From NCBI GenBank assembly GCA_951812805.1, contig CATOSZ010000003.1, positions 1,938,557 to 2,002,556 of the forward strand: a stretch of DNA of 64,000 nt, given 5' to 3'. Origin of the DNA: an uncultured Alphaproteobacteria bacterium. GTDB lineage: Bacteria; Pseudomonadota; Alphaproteobacteria; GCA-2731375. Shown piece after piece: positions 45,890-56,086 of the stretch. Under the pieces are notes generated by a model. The model was not told where the DNA came from, did no database searches, and saw only the letters and a list, made by a program, of their open reading frames with translations. Each line of letters opens with the position of its first letter. Position 1 is the stretch's first letter. Position numbers and translations under genes: made by a program.

Positions 45890-47986
45890 TCAGACCTCGC
45901 TTCCAAGTTCGATGACCACGCCGTCGTCCGGGCCCGGCGATACCGCGGCGCCGGGCGGCACCACGATGGTCGTATCGTATCCATCGATCAGCACCGGGCC
46001 TGTCAGGCCCCGGGAGATCGCCGCCAGGCCGAGCACCGGCGTTTCGACCAGCCCGTGTTCCGGGCCCCAATAGGCCGGACGCGTACCCGTTTCCACATCT
46101 CCCGCCGGTAGGGTGAAGCGGGTGGCGCCGGCATCCGCGCTGGCCTCGATCCGCGCCGTCAGGCGCAGGGCCGTCGCCCGGATCGGCTGGCCCGGCAGAT
46201 GGTGGCCGAAGGTCCGCTCGTGCAGGGCCTCGAAGCGTGCGGCGAGATCGGCGACGTCCTCCGGGCCGAGCTCCCGGTCCGGCAGCGGGATCGACAGGCT
46301 GGAGCCCTGGCCGGTGTATTGCAGGTCGAGGACGCGGATCAACGTCGGTGCCGCCGCCGCGCGGCTCCCTGCCCAGAGCGCCATGGTATCGAGCGCTTCC
46401 GCCGCCAGCGCCGCGGCCAACGGGTTCAGCGGTTCGAGCGCCGCGGCCTCCCAGGGCCGGCTGAAGGAACGGGTGAAGTGGCGCTCGATATCGCCGGTCA
46501 GCAGCCCAAAGGCGCTGAACACGCCCGGCGCCGGCGGCACGACGATGCGCCGCATGCCGAGGCCGGCGGCGATGCCCGCCGCATGCACCGGGCCGGCGCC
46601 GCCGAAGGCGTGCAGCGCGAACTTGCGCGGATCGCGCCCGCGTTCGGACGAAACGGCGCGGATCGCTCGCATCATCCGCGCGTTGGCCAGTTGAAAGGCG
46701 CCGTAGGCCGCCTCCAGCACCTCGCCGCCGAGTGCCGGGGCGATCTCGCCCGCCAACGCCTCGTGTGCCGCCCTGCCGTCCAGCGGATAGGCGCCGCCGC
46801 AGAGGTGGGCTGGATTGATGTAGCCGAGCACCAGGTCGGCGTCCGTGATGGTCGCCCGCGTCCCGCCGAGGCCGTAGCAGGCCGGCCCCGGATCCGCGCC
46901 CGCGCTCTCCGGCCCGATGGCCAGGCCGCCGCCCGGGTCGATCGCCAGCAGGCTGCCGCCGCCGGCGCCGATCTCCGCGATGTCGATGGAGGCGACGCGG
47001 ACCACATACCCCGCCCCCTTCAGCAGCCGGCTCGCCCGGTTGATGCCACCGCCGACTTCGTATTCGGCGGCACGCGACACTTCGCCCCGCTCGACGATCG
47101 AGGCCTTGGCGGTCGTCCCGCCCATGTCGAAGGTGACGAGGTCGTCGCGGCCGGCCGCGGCGGCGAGGCGGGTGGCGCCGACGACGCCGGCGGCAGGCCC
47201 GCACTCGATGATCTCGATCGGCCGCGCCATGGCGTTGGCCGGCGTGGTCATGCCGCCGTTCGACTGCATGATATAGAGCGGCGCGTCGATGCCGAGGCGC
47301 GCCAGCTCCGCCTCCAACGACGTCAGGTAGCGGCCGACCAGAGGCATCACATAGGCGTTCAACACCGTCTCGGAGGTCCGCTCATACTCCGAGAACATCG
47401 CCATGACCTCAGAGGAGACGCTGATCGCCAGGTCCGGCGCCATGCGGCGGGCTAGTGCCGCGACCTCGGCCTCGTGCGCCGGGTTGGCCGGGCTGTTCAG
47501 CAGGCAGATCGCGATCGCCTCGACGTCGGCTGCCAGCAGACGGGCCAGCGCCGCCTCGGCCGTGGCGAGGTCGAGGGGCCGGACGACCTCGCCCCGCCCG
47601 TCGATCCGCTCCTCGACCTTGAGGCGCAAATGGCGCGGTACCAGCGGCGGCGGCTTCTGCCAGGCGAGGTCGAGCACGGCGGGCAGGCGGCCGCGGCCGA
47701 TCTCCAGCACGTCGCGAAAGCCGGCGGTGGTCAGCAGGCCGACCCTGGCGCCGGTCTTTTCGATGCAGGCGTTGGTGACCACGGTGGTGCCGTGCACGAC
47801 CCGCTCCACCACACCCGGCGCGATGCTCGCCTCGGCGCAGATCGCGGCGATGCCGTCGACCATGGCGCGGGCATAGTCGTCCGGGCTGGAGAGCAGCTTG
47901 TGGCTCCGCGCCCGGCCGTCCGGATCCAGCAGGATGATGTCGGTGAAGGTGCCGCCGATGTCGACGCTGATACGGTAGCCGGGCAT
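45890..47986 (-). CDS. Hydantoinase/oxoprolinase subunit A
   Basis: A 698-aa HyuA-type protein. The N-terminus YRISVDIGGTFTDIILLD is the ASKHA nucleotide-binding phosphate-1 loop; TVVTNACIEKTGARVGLLTT, LVTFDMGGTTAKASI and HAFGGAGPVHAAGIA are further family signatures. It uses ATP to open a cyclic amide (or carboxylate substrate) together with subunit B downstream. The gene starts 83 bp from the stop of the convergently oriented neighbourhood's FtrA gene, which is on the same strand upstream and may regulate it. Confidence 0.92.
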   Translation of the reverse strand: MPGYRISVDIGGTFTDIILLDPDGRARSHKLLSSPDDYARAMVDGIAAICAEASIAPGVVERVVHGTTVVTNACIEKTGARVGLLTTAGFRDVLEIGRGRLPAVLDLAWQKPPPLVPRHLRLKVEERIDGRGEVVRPLDLATAEAALARLLAADVEAIAICLLNSPANPAHEAEVAALARRMAPDLAISVSSEVMAMFSEYERTSETVLNAYVMPLVGRYLTSLEAELARLGIDAPLYIMQSNGGMTTPANAMARPIEIIECGPAAGVVGATRLAAAAGRDDLVTFDMGGTTAKASIVERGEVSRAAEYEVGGGINRASRLLKGAGYVVRVASIDIAEIGAGGGSLLAIDPGGGLAIGPESAGADPGPACYGLGGTRATITDADLVLGYINPAHLCGGAYPLDGRAAHEALAGEIAPALGGEVLEAAYGAFQLANARMMRAIRAVSSERGRDPRKFALHAFGGAGPVHAAGIAAGLGMRRIVVPPAPGVFSAFGLLTGDIERHFTRSFSRPWEAAALEPLNPLAAALAAEALDTMALWAGSRAAAAPTLIRVLDLQYTGQGSSLSIPLPDRELGPEDVADLAARFEALHERTFGHHLPGQPIRATALRLTARIEASADAGATRFTLPAGDVETGTRPAYWGPEHGLVETPVLGLAAISRGLTGPVLIDGYDTTIVVPPGAAVSPGPDDGVVIELGSEV

Positions 47987-48069
47987 GTTTCGGGTCCTGT
48001 CAGCGGGGCGGGGCGCTCATTCAACCCTGATGGCGATACGGCGGCAAGGGGTAGCGCCAGGCGCTGCCG

Positions 48070-49020
48070 TCACGTCCGAAAGGCGGCGCGGTAGCGCGTG
48101 GGCGAGACGCCGACCAGGCGGCGGAAGTGATGACGGAAGGTTTCCGGCGTCGTCAGGCCCGTTCGTTCGGCGATCCGCGGGATCGACAGGTCCGTCGCCT
48201 CCAGCAGCTCGCGGCCCAGCGCTATCCGCTCCGCCGTCAGCCAGGCATGCGGCGAGAGGCCGGTCGCCTCGCGAAACCGGCGCTGCAGGGTGCGCTCACT
48301 CAATCCGGCGCGGCGGGCGATGTCGGCGGTGCGCAAGGGTTGGTCGAGCAGGCCGCGCAACCGGTCGAGCAGGGGACCGATGCCGGGGCCGGGCGGGGCG
48401 ACCGGCTTGGGAATGAACTGGGCCTGGCCGCCTTCGCGGTGGGTCGGCAGGACCAGGCGGCGGGCCACCGTGTTGGCGATGTCCGGGCCATGGTCTCGGC
48501 GTACGACGTGCAGGCAGAGGTCGAGGCCGGCGGCGCTGCCGGCCGAGGTCAGGATCTCGCCGTCGTCGACATAGAGCCGGTCCGCCACGACCTTCACCGT
48601 CGGATGGCGCGTGCGCAGGGCATCCACGTAACGCCAATGCGTCGTCGCCGGGCGCCGGTCGAGCAATCCGGCCGCCGCCAGCACGAAGACGCCGGAGCAG
48701 ATGGAGACCAGCCGTGCGCCCCGGTCATGCGCACGGCGCAGCGCGCGGACAAGCCTCTCCGGCACCGCGACATCGATGCCGCGCCAGCCGGGGACGACGA
48801 TGGTATCGGCGCCGGTCAGCGCTTCCAGGCCCCGCGGCGCCACCACCGCCAGGCCACCGGCCGCCTTGAGCGGCCCCGCCTCCAGCCCGGCGACGGTGAA
48901 GTCGTACCAAGGCCCTTCGATTTCCGGGCGCGGCAGGGCGAAGACCTCGACCGCGATGGCGAACTCGAACGTGCAAAGGCCGTCATAGGCCAGGGCCACG
49001 ACCCGATGGGATCTCGTCAT
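48070..49020 (-). CDS. AraC-family regulator with DJ-1/PfpI domain (FtrA/GlxA-like)
   Basis: A 316-aa regulator. Residues 1-185 form a class I glutamine amidotransferase-like (DJ-1/PfpI) ligand domain, with the nucleophile-elbow Cys108 in SICSGVFVLAAAG. Residues about 215-316 hold the AraC double helix-turn-helix (RTADIARRAGLSERTLQRRF and IPRIAERTGLTTPETFRHHF). Such proteins activate catabolic genes. It is divergent from a GST gene (92 bp) and precedes hyuAB on the same strand; either is a candidate target. Confidence 0.93.
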   Translation of the reverse strand: MTRSHRVVALAYDGLCTFEFAIAVEVFALPRPEIEGPWYDFTVAGLEAGPLKAAGGLAVVAPRGLEALTGADTIVVPGWRGIDVAVPERLVRALRRAHDRGARLVSICSGVFVLAAAGLLDRRPATTHWRYVDALRTRHPTVKVVADRLYVDDGEILTSAGSAAGLDLCLHVVRRDHGPDIANTVARRLVLPTHREGGQAQFIPKPVAPPGPGIGPLLDRLRGLLDQPLRTADIARRAGLSERTLQRRFREATGLSPHAWLTAERIALGRELLEATDLSIPRIAERTGLTTPETFRHHFRRLVGVSPTRYRAAFRT

Positions 49021-49112
49021 GGCGGGATCTTACCGTACTTTGTCATTTCCGCCACTGGTCGTTTCGGCCTTGGTCACTACGCTGGATCGCCTAACGGAAC
49101 CGGGAGGCGGCG

Positions 49113-49700
49113 ATGAAGATCTATGGCGACATGACGTCCGGTAACTGTCTGAAGCTCCGCTATCTCACGGACCTGTTGCGGCTGGCATACGAGTGGATCG
49201 AGATCGATATTTCGGCGGGCGGCACGCGCGCGGCGGCCTTCCTGGCCCTCAACCCCCATGGCCAGGTTCCCGTCGTGGTCTTTCCCGACGGCCGCGCGCT
49301 GGCCCAGTCGAACGCCATTCTCCGTTATTTGGCGCGCGGCTCGGATCTGTTGCCGGATGATCCGTTTCTGCAGGCCGAGATCGATCAATGGCTGTTCTGG
49401 GAGCAATACAGCCATGAGCCCTATATCGCCGTCTGCCGCAGCCACATGGTCTATTCCGGCGGCTCGGCCCAGACGCGGGAGGCGTGGCGGGTCGCGCGGG
49501 GTGAGGCGGCGCTCGACGCGCTCGAGGCCCGGCTGGCGTCGCGCGCCTGGCTTGTCGGCGACGCGATGTCGATCGCCGATATCGCTCTCCTCGCCTACAC
49601 CCGTCTGGCGCCGCAGGGCGGCTTCGACCTGGCGCCGCGGTCCGCGGTGCGACGCTGGATCGCCGCCTGTGAGGCGGCGCTCGGCCTTCAGCCGGCCTGA
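49113..49700 (+). CDS. Glutathione S-transferase family protein
   Basis: A 195-aa GST, with the thioredoxin-like domain (NCLKLRYLTDLLRL, GQVPVVVFP and QSNAILRYLA) and a helical C-terminal domain ending with the core motif WLVGDAMSIADIALLAYTRLA. Cytosolic; substrate unknown. It is divergent from the FtrA-type regulator, which may control it. Its 3' end overlaps the convergent amidohydrolase by 13 bp. Confidence 0.9.
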   Translation: MKIYGDMTSGNCLKLRYLTDLLRLAYEWIEIDISAGGTRAAAFLALNPHGQVPVVVFPDGRALAQSNAILRYLARGSDLLPDDPFLQAEIDQWLFWEQYSHEPYIAVCRSHMVYSGGSAQTREAWRVARGEAALDALEARLASRAWLVGDAMSIADIALLAYTRLAPQGGFDLAPRSAVRRWIAACEAALGLQPA

Positions 49701-51142
49701 CGCCAGAACTCGGCGATGCGCGCCTCCACCACGGTGCCGGCGAAGAAGTCGCGCCGGTTCTCCGAAAGGAAGCGGACCGCGTTCTCATAGACGAAACGGC
49801 GGAAATCCGCGCGGTCGATCAGGCCATCGTCGACCAGCTCGTGCGCCTCCGGCAGCACGCCCGCCATGTCGAGCACGTCGAAATGGCCGATGTCGGAGCC
49901 GAACAGCGTGTTCAAGGTGACGCCGTGCGGTAGATGGTCCCGCTTGAAGGCCCAGGCGTTGATCGGATCGTCGGCCTCGCAGCCGAAGTAGAAGTTCTCG
50001 GTGAACTGCCGCGCGAGATCGGCCGCGTCGGCGATCCGGCAGGCGGCGAAATCGTCCAGCCCCTCCGCCGGCGCGCCGCTCGCGGCGGGGCGCCCGGCAC
50101 GGCGCTGCATCACCTCGAGAAAGTCGGGCTTGGCATAACGCCCGGCGTAGTCGAGCAGGCCGGCCTCGTCCAGGTTGGCCGGATCGACCTCGCCCAACGC
50201 CTCGACGTTGCGCTTTTCCCAATGGCCGAGCAGATCGCAATAGAGCTGGCAGGCCCAGCCGACGCCGCCTTCCAGGAAGCCGAACTTGAGGTCCGGAAAG
50301 CGGCCGGTGACGCCGCCGATCAGCAGCGCCTTGCAGACCGCTTCGGAAGCCGCGGCGAAATGGCCGATATGGTTGTAGACGAAGTTGGAGACGCTGTTGC
50401 GCAGGCCGAAGGCCCGGCCCCGGCCGTTCGAATGGAATACCGGCGAGATGCCGAGTTCCCGGCAGCGGCGCCAGACCGCGTCGTAGTCGTACGGACTGTC
50501 GAGCCCCAGCACGTCGAGCCAGGGATAGGCTTGGGCGAGGTCGTCCGAACGGGCTGCCAGCTCGGGGATGGGACGCTTGATCAGGCTGCCCATCATCACC
50601 GCTTTCAGGCCGAGGCCGTCGGCATGCTCCAGCTCGGCGATGGCCTCTTCAGGATGATGCATCGGAATGACGGCGGCGGGCGTCATCCGGTCCTTGTGAT
50701 CGCCGAAGAACTCGGCCGTATAGACGTTGTAGGCGGCGCAGGCGGCGCGCCGCGCCTCGTCGTCGGCGACCTGCGGCAGGCCCAAGCCCAGGGTCGGGTA
50801 GAGCACGGCGAAATCGATGCCGAATTCGTCCAGCCGCTCGCGCAGCAGGTTCGGCATCATGGCCGTCGCGCGGTCGCGGGTGTTCCGGGTCGGCACGGCC
50901 CACCAGGCTTCCTGCGCCAGCCGCCCCTCGCGTCGGCGCTCGACGCCGAGGGCGACGGTGTCGACGATGTTCTTGCCGAAATCAATGAAGCCGCGAGCCG
51001 CCGCGTCCCCGCCGATTTTGCGCATCTCCGCCATGACATGGGGCGCGTACTCGACCCAGTGACCATCCGAATCGATGACCGGATGGTCCAATCCCGCCCG
51101 GATTTCCGCCGCGCTCTTCCCGCCATGGCTCATATTAGGCAT
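49688..51142 (-). CDS. Amidohydrolase family metal-dependent hydrolase
   Basis: A 484-aa amidohydrolase-2-type TIM barrel (ACMSD/6-methylsalicylate decarboxylase-related). It has VIDSDGHWVEY at the start (degenerate HxH region as D-x-D-x-H), VIPMHHPEEAIAELEHA, SPVFHSNGRG and TLFGSDIGHFDV, with the last Asp as a likely metal ligand. It could act as a hydrolase or decarboxylase on a catabolic intermediate. Start ATG 51142 or ATG 51133 (GGGGG at better spacing) are both possible. Confidence 0.85.
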   Translation of the reverse strand: MPNMSHGGKSAAEIRAGLDHPVIDSDGHWVEYAPHVMAEMRKIGGDAAARGFIDFGKNIVDTVALGVERRREGRLAQEAWWAVPTRNTRDRATAMMPNLLRERLDEFGIDFAVLYPTLGLGLPQVADDEARRAACAAYNVYTAEFFGDHKDRMTPAAVIPMHHPEEAIAELEHADGLGLKAVMMGSLIKRPIPELAARSDDLAQAYPWLDVLGLDSPYDYDAVWRRCRELGISPVFHSNGRGRAFGLRNSVSNFVYNHIGHFAAASEAVCKALLIGGVTGRFPDLKFGFLEGGVGWACQLYCDLLGHWEKRNVEALGEVDPANLDEAGLLDYAGRYAKPDFLEVMQRRAGRPAASGAPAEGLDDFAACRIADAADLARQFTENFYFGCEADDPINAWAFKRDHLPHGVTLNTLFGSDIGHFDVLDMAGVLPEAHELVDDGLIDRADFRRFVYENAVRFLSENRRDFFAGTVVEARIAEFWRQAG

Positions 51143-51190
51143 CCCCCATCCCCGCAGTGCGACGCAACATACACGGGCATTCGCCGGAGG

Positions 51191-52027
51191 CTAGCTCTTT
51201 TCTAGCCACAGCGAGGCGGCGAGCGGTCCGGGCCAGCCGGGGAGTGGGGCGAGCGGGCTCGCCGCCAGGCGATCACCCATGTGGCGGCGCACATGGGCCG
51301 AGGCGAAGATGGGCCGCCAGGCCCGGCTGCCGAGCAGGACGGCGACGGCATTCTGTTCGTTGTAGCCGCGCCAGGCCCAGGCCAGCGGATAGTCGGCCGC
51401 CAGGAAAATGTCGTGGAAATGCACCAGCACGCCCGAGGGCAGGTCCGGCAGGATCCGGTTGATCACGTCGTCGACGTCGGTACCGGGCATCAGGATATGG
51501 CTCGAATCGACCGAGAGCACGTCGCCCGGTCGGAGTGTGGCGAAGAGGCCGGGCTCGACCAGGCCGAGCGGCCGTTCGATCAGGCGGATCGGCAGCCCGC
51601 GCAGAGTGGCACGAGGCGCCGGGTCGATCGCCGTCAGCGCGCAGGCGAGGCCGCCGTCGGCGATGGCGCGGGCGAGAAAGCGGGTCGAGTGGCCGGAGCC
51701 GATTTCGATGATGCGGGCCGGCGCCCGGGTGCGAACGATGGTATAGGCCGCCGCCGCGTCGAGCGGGGGGAACCAATCCTGGTCGAAACGCGGTGCCGGT
51801 GGCGGCTCACCGCCGATCGCCTCAAGCGCCCGCTGGCGGGCGTCGATCTCGTCCAGCAGGCGGGCGAAGTCGGGCTCGGCGGCTTCCAGCAAGGCCTGGA
51901 TCGGCCCATAGCTCGCGACCTCGCCCGCGGGTGGCAGGCGGTCGGCGTAACGATAGGGAATGAAGAAGCCGCGCCGGGCCAGGCCGAGCACGGTGGCGAG
52001 GCCCATACGGACCGCCCGACCCTTCAT
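51191..52027 (-). CDS. Class I SAM-dependent methyltransferase-like protein
   Basis: A 278-aa protein with the motif I glycine loop ARIIEIGSGHSTRFLARAI (about 124-142) and LTAIDPAP as motif II, followed by GDVLSVDSSHI and VLVHFHDIFLAADYP. This is the macrocin-O-methyltransferase/TylF-like arrangement with an acidic/histidine metal site. The N-terminus (GLATVLGLARRGFFIPYRYA) resembles proteins annotated in capsule or glycan loci. Substrate unknown. It lies 19 bp from the metallo-hydrolase gene, same strand. Confidence 0.8.
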   Translation of the reverse strand: MKGRAVRMGLATVLGLARRGFFIPYRYADRLPPAGEVASYGPIQALLEAAEPDFARLLDEIDARQRALEAIGGEPPPAPRFDQDWFPPLDAAAAYTIVRTRAPARIIEIGSGHSTRFLARAIADGGLACALTAIDPAPRATLRGLPIRLIERPLGLVEPGLFATLRPGDVLSVDSSHILMPGTDVDDVINRILPDLPSGVLVHFHDIFLAADYPLAWAWRGYNEQNAVAVLLGSRAWRPIFASAHVRRHMGDRLAASPLAPLPGWPGPLAASLWLEKS

Positions 52028-52046
52028 TTTCCGCCGGCTTTCGCGT

Positions 52047-52904
52047 CTAAAGCTCGATCACCAGACCTTCACGGGCCACCACGGTGCCCGGGCGGCGCGC
52101 CTCGGCGGCCGTGGCGATGGCGTCCATGAAGTCGTCGTCGTGATCGGGGTCGTGGTGGAAGATCACCAGGGTCTCGACCGCGGCGGCGTCGCACAGCCGG
52201 CAGCCCTCCTCCCAGGTCGAATGGCCCCAGCCGACGCGATTGGGAAACTCCGCGTCCGTGTAGGTGCAGTCGTAGATCGCCAGGTCGGCGTCGCGGATCA
52301 GCTCGACGATGGTCTCGTCCAGGGCGTCGGGATCATGTTCCGTATCGGTCAGATAGCAGACCGAGCGGCCGGCATGCTCGATGCGATAGGCCGTCGCCCC
52401 GTTCGGATGGTTGAGCGGCGCGGTGCGGACCCGGACGTCGGGGCCGAGGTCCAGCGTGGTGCCGACGGCGAAGTCGCGATACTCGACGCTCGCCGGGAAG
52501 ATCCCGGGTGGCACCGGGAAAAGCGGCGCGATCATCATGTCTTCCAGCACGCTGCGCAGCGTGTGCTCCGGCAACAGGTGCCCGGCCCACAGGCGGAAAC
52601 GGTTCTCCGGATTGAAGAACGGCTTGAAGAAGGGAATGCCGCAGACATGGTCGAAATGGGTGTGGGTCAACAAGAGGTCGAGGTCCCAGGTCCCGCCGCG
52701 TCCCTGCAGCGCGTTGCCGAGGTAACGAAGCCCGGTCCCGGCGTCCAGCAGCAGCGGTTTACCGCCGCAATCGACCTCGATCGACGAGGTGTTGCCGCCA
52801 TAGCGCGAGGTCATCGCGTCCGGTGTCGAAACGCTGCCGCGAACGCCCCAGAACCGGACCGACAGCCCCGCCTTGTCGGGATCGGTGGACGGCAGAAGCG
52901 TCAT
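52047..52904 (-). CDS. Metallo-beta-lactamase-fold hydrolase
   Basis: A 285-aa MBL-fold protein. The zinc motif THTHFDHVCG (HxHxDH) is near residue 80, with RFWGVRGSVSTPD and YGGNTSSIEV at the start as in PhnP-like/cyclic phosphodiesterases, and FHHDPDHDDD near the end. It probably cleaves a phosphodiester or similar bond. It is in the same direction as the response regulator gene upstream (36 bp), suggesting one operon. Confidence 0.9.
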   Translation of the reverse strand: MTLLPSTDPDKAGLSVRFWGVRGSVSTPDAMTSRYGGNTSSIEVDCGGKPLLLDAGTGLRYLGNALQGRGGTWDLDLLLTHTHFDHVCGIPFFKPFFNPENRFRLWAGHLLPEHTLRSVLEDMMIAPLFPVPPGIFPASVEYRDFAVGTTLDLGPDVRVRTAPLNHPNGATAYRIEHAGRSVCYLTDTEHDPDALDETIVELIRDADLAIYDCTYTDAEFPNRVGWGHSTWEEGCRLCDAAAVETLVIFHHDPDHDDDFMDAIATAAEARRPGTVVAREGLVIEL

Positions 52905-52940
52905 CGCGCGCCCGACCCGGTACGGCGCCGGGACATGCCC

Positions 52941-53627
52941 TTAGGGCACCAGCCGGTAGCCGCCGGTTTCCGTCACCAGCAGTTCGGCGTTGGAGGGGTC
53001 CTGCTCGATCTTCTGGCGCAGGCGGTAGATGTGAGTTTCCAGCGTATGCGTCGTGACGCCTGCGTTGTAGCCCCAGACCTCATTCAGCAGGATATCGCGG
53101 CTGACGACCCGGTCGTTGGCCCGGAACAGGAACTTCAGGATCGAGGTTTCCTTCTCCGTCAGGCGCACCTTCTGGTTCTTCTCGTTGTGGGTCAGCAGTT
53201 TCATCGAGGGCCGGAAGGTGTAGGGGCCGATCGAGAACACCGCATCCTCGCTCTGCTCGTGCTGGCGCAGCTGCGCCCGGATGCGGGCCAGCAGCACGGC
53301 GAAGCGGAACGGCTTGGTGACATAGTCGTTGGCGCCCGCATCGAGACCGAGGATCGTATCCGCGTCGCCGTCGGCCGCGGTCAGCATGATGATCGGGCAT
53401 TTGACGCCGTTGCGGCGCAGCAGCTTGCAGACTTCGCGACCATCGAGGTCGGGCAGCCCGACATCCAGCAGTACGAGGTCGAAATGGGCTTCCTTCGCCT
53501 GGTCGATGGCCTCGGCGCCGCTGCCGGCTTCCGCGGTCTCGAACTCGTCGTGCATGGCCAGTTGTTCGGCGAGGGAGGCACGCAAGCCATCCTCGTCGTC
53601 GACCAGCAGGATCTTCTTGGCCGTCAT
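52941..53627 (-). CDS. OmpR/PhoB-type response regulator
   Basis: A 228-aa regulator starting MTAKKILLVDDEDGLRASLA. The receiver has Asp55 in LVLLDVGLPDLDG and Lys in DYVTKPFRFAVLL; the winged-helix output domain ends THTLETHIYRLRQKIEQD and LLVTETGGYRLVP. No sensor kinase gene is adjacent. Only 76 bp separate the ATG from the end of an IS21-family element, so its original promoter region may have been replaced. Confidence 0.93.
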   Translation of the reverse strand: MTAKKILLVDDEDGLRASLAEQLAMHDEFETAEAGSGAEAIDQAKEAHFDLVLLDVGLPDLDGREVCKLLRRNGVKCPIIMLTAADGDADTILGLDAGANDYVTKPFRFAVLLARIRAQLRQHEQSEDAVFSIGPYTFRPSMKLLTHNEKNQKVRLTEKETSILKFLFRANDRVVSRDILLNEVWGYNAGVTTHTLETHIYRLRQKIEQDPSNAELLVTETGGYRLVP

Positions 53628-53819
53628 GTCGCCGCCCCTCCCCGTTTCAAGGCGCGTGCCGGCACGGGCCCGCAAGCCCCACCGACACCGCCATGATATA
53701 GGCTGTGAATCGGCATGCAAAACTGACCCACTTTGGTGGGTTATGAGCGGTAAGAATTGACCCACCTGGAACGCTAGCATCCGCACGGAACAGTGCGGAG
53801 GAAAGAGCAGGTGGTATTG

Positions 53820-55319
53820 ATGGAAAGCGTATTGAAGATCCGACGTTGGATATTACGGGAGGGTCGGAGTATCCGATCTGTATCTCGTCAGACTGGTTTG
53901 TCGCGGAACACGATTAAGAAGTATCTGAAGGACGGCGATCCACCGAGCTATCAGCGGCGCGTTTCACCCGTCCGGCGTAAGCTTAGCGATGGCTTCGCCA
54001 GCCGGCTTCGGGCGCTCTTTGAGCAGGACCTGGGGCGCCCGCGCCGTGAGCGCCGGACGGCCAAGAAGCTTTATGAGCAGCTTGTGTCGGAAGGCTATAG
54101 CGGATCCTACTCGACGGTTCAGAGGTTTGTCCGCGACCTGAAGCGTTCTGGCGCCGGATCGGGGGATGCGTTCATTCCGTTGCACTTTACGGCAGGTGAC
54201 GCGCTCCAGTTTGACTGGAGCACGGAATACGCTGTCCTGGGCGGTGTCGAGCAGAAGGTAAAGGTTGCCCACTTCCGCCTATGTCATAGCCGCAAGCCCT
54301 TTGTTGTTGCCTATCCCAGCGAATCTCAGGAGATGGTGCTGGACGCCTTTGCACGGGCGATGTCTTTCTATGGCGGCGTACCGCGCCGGGTGATCATCGA
54401 CAACCCCAAGACGATGGTAACCTATGTTTCGCGCTCTAAGGACCGTGTGTTCCATCCGCGCTTTCTGGCGTTGATGAACCACTATGTGATGGAACCGGTT
54501 GCTTGCACACCCGCGGCGGGGTGGGAGAAGGGTCAGATTGAGAACCAGGTTGGGTTCCTGCGGGGACAGCTGTTTGCGCCCAAGCCCGCCTTTGACGATC
54601 TGGATGCGCTGAACGGCTGGTTGCGTCTGCGCTGCGAGGAATTGGCGAATCGCGCCCACCCCGAACAATCGGATCGCAAGATCTCGGACGTGTTCGCAGA
54701 CGAGTGCGCCGAACTGCGTCCCCTGGGCCGGGCTTTTGACGGCTATGTTGAGAAGGCCGCTCGTGTCCGCTCTACCTGTCTGGTCCAATATGCCACCAAT
54801 CGCTATAGCGTCCCCTCCCGGTTCGCCGGGGAGCTTGTCTCTCTGCGCGCCTATGCGGACCGGATCGTGGTTGTGTCAGGGCAGAATGTGATTGCCGAGC
54901 ACAAGCGCCGCTTTACCCGCAACGCCAGCTATTTCGAGCCCTGGCATTACCTGCCCCTACTCGACCGCAAGCCCGGCGCGCTGAGAGATGGCGCGCCCTT
55001 TGTGGGTTGGCAATTGCCTGAGGCGATGCACCGGGTCAGGGCGCATTACATGGCCGGCAAAGGCGGGGACCGGGAGTTTGTCGATCTGCTCCTGCTGGCC
55101 CAGGATCACGGGATCGAGGTGGTCGAGATAGCCTGTGAACTGGCCGTGGAGCAGAACACGCTGCGCCTTCCGGCCATCATCAATCTGATCAACCAACTGG
55201 TGGAGCCGGTCATCGCGCCATGGGGCGAGAGCCACGCCTATCCGCAACTGACCTTGCGGCCCGAAGCGGACTGCAAGCGCTATGAGACGCTGTGCGTTGC
55301 CGGGGAGGCCGTCGCATGA
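53820..55319 (+). CDS. istA: IS21-family transposase IstA (second element)
   Basis: A protein of about 499 aa from ATG 53820. The N-terminal helix-turn-helix is [20 protein letters not shown]; the DDE core has Asp in [15 protein letters not shown], Asp in [13 protein letters not shown] and Glu in [12 protein letters not shown]. The Mu-type C-terminal domain follows ([17 protein letters not shown]). An in-frame GTG at 53793 lies upstream, but IstA proteins usually begin close to this helix. It is only distantly related to the IstA at 26.3 kb. The frame is intact. Confidence 0.93.
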   Translation: MESVLKIRRWILREGRSIRSVSRQTGLSRNTIKKYLKDGDPPSYQRRVSPVRRKLSDGFASRLRALFEQDLGRPRRERRTAKKLYEQLVSEGYSGSYSTVQRFVRDLKRSGAGSGDAFIPLHFTAGDALQFDWSTEYAVLGGVEQKVKVAHFRLCHSRKPFVVAYPSESQEMVLDAFARAMSFYGGVPRRVIIDNPKTMVTYVSRSKDRVFHPRFLALMNHYVMEPVACTPAAGWEKGQIENQVGFLRGQLFAPKPAFDDLDALNGWLRLRCEELANRAHPEQSDRKISDVFADECAELRPLGRAFDGYVEKAARVRSTCLVQYATNRYSVPSRFAGELVSLRAYADRIVVVSGQNVIAEHKRRFTRNASYFEPWHYLPLLDRKPGALRDGAPFVGWQLPEAMHRVRAHYMAGKGGDREFVDLLLLAQDHGIEVVEIACELAVEQNTLRLPAIINLINQLVEPVIAPWGESHAYPQLTLRPEADCKRYETLCVAGEAVA

Positions 55320-56086
55320 AAGCTTTGATAGACCAACTGATCGCCCTGAGGCTGTATGGAATGGCGGCTTGCGCCGAAGCTTTGCTGGCCGCGCGCAAGC
55401 CGCCAAGTCTGACCACTGCGATAAAGCAACTGATCGACGCCGAGACTGTAGAGCGCCGGGTGCGCTCTATCCAGCACCAAATGCGGGCCTCGAAGTTCCC
55501 CCACCATAAGGACTTCGCCACTTTCGATTACGGCCTAGCCGCCGTCACCCAAGCGCAAATCGACCCCTTCTGCTCAGGGCAGTTCACCCAGGAGGCCCAC
55601 AACCTCATTCTGGTGGGCGGAACCGGTACGGGCAAAACCCACATCGCCATTGCTCTGGGGACGCTGTTGATCAATCAGGGAAAGAAGGTCCGTTTCTTCA
55701 ACGCCGTCGATCTGATCAATGCGCTGATCAAGGAACAGGCCGAAGGCAACGCCGGCAAGATCATCCGGCAACTGACGGCCATGGATTGCGTCATCATCGA
55801 CGAACTGGGCTATATCCCATTCCCCAAATCCGGCGGTGCGCTCTTGTTCCACCTGATCAGCAAACTCTATGAGAAGACCAGCGTCATCATCACCACCAAT
55901 CTGGAGTTCGGGGAATGGGTCTCCGTCTTCGGAGATGCAAAAATGACAACCGCGTTGCTGGATCGTGTAACGCATCACTGCGCAATCATCGAAACAGGCA
56001 ACATGTCTTACCGCTTCGCACAAAGCAAACAGGTAACCGGGGCAAAAGGCCGGGCCTGGGGACGGGGGGATCTGGCCTGGGTATAG
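55316..56086 (+). CDS. istB: IS21-family helper ATPase IstB with altered C-terminus
   Basis: The present frame is 256 aa. Walker A is [15 protein letters not shown] and Walker B is [28 protein letters not shown] is the usual end block. After Gln239 an IS66-family element interrupts the gene, and the frame reads 17 residues of insert sequence ([17 protein letters not shown]) before a stop. Removing the insert and one 8-bp repeat restores the tail Arg-Arg-Gln-Lys-stop (57812-57826). Only four native residues are lost, so the protein may still work. ATG 55316 overlaps the istA stop. Confidence 0.9.
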   Translation: MKALIDQLIALRLYGMAACAEALLAARKPPSLTTAIKQLIDAETVERRVRSIQHQMRASKFPHHKDFATFDYGLAAVTQAQIDPFCSGQFTQEAHNLILVGGTGTGKTHIAIALGTLLINQGKKVRFFNAVDLINALIKEQAEGNAGKIIRQLTAMDCVIIDELGYIPFPKSGGALLFHLISKLYEKTSVIITTNLEFGEWVSVFGDAKMTTALLDRVTHHCAIIETGNMSYRFAQSKQVTGAKGRAWGRGDLAWV

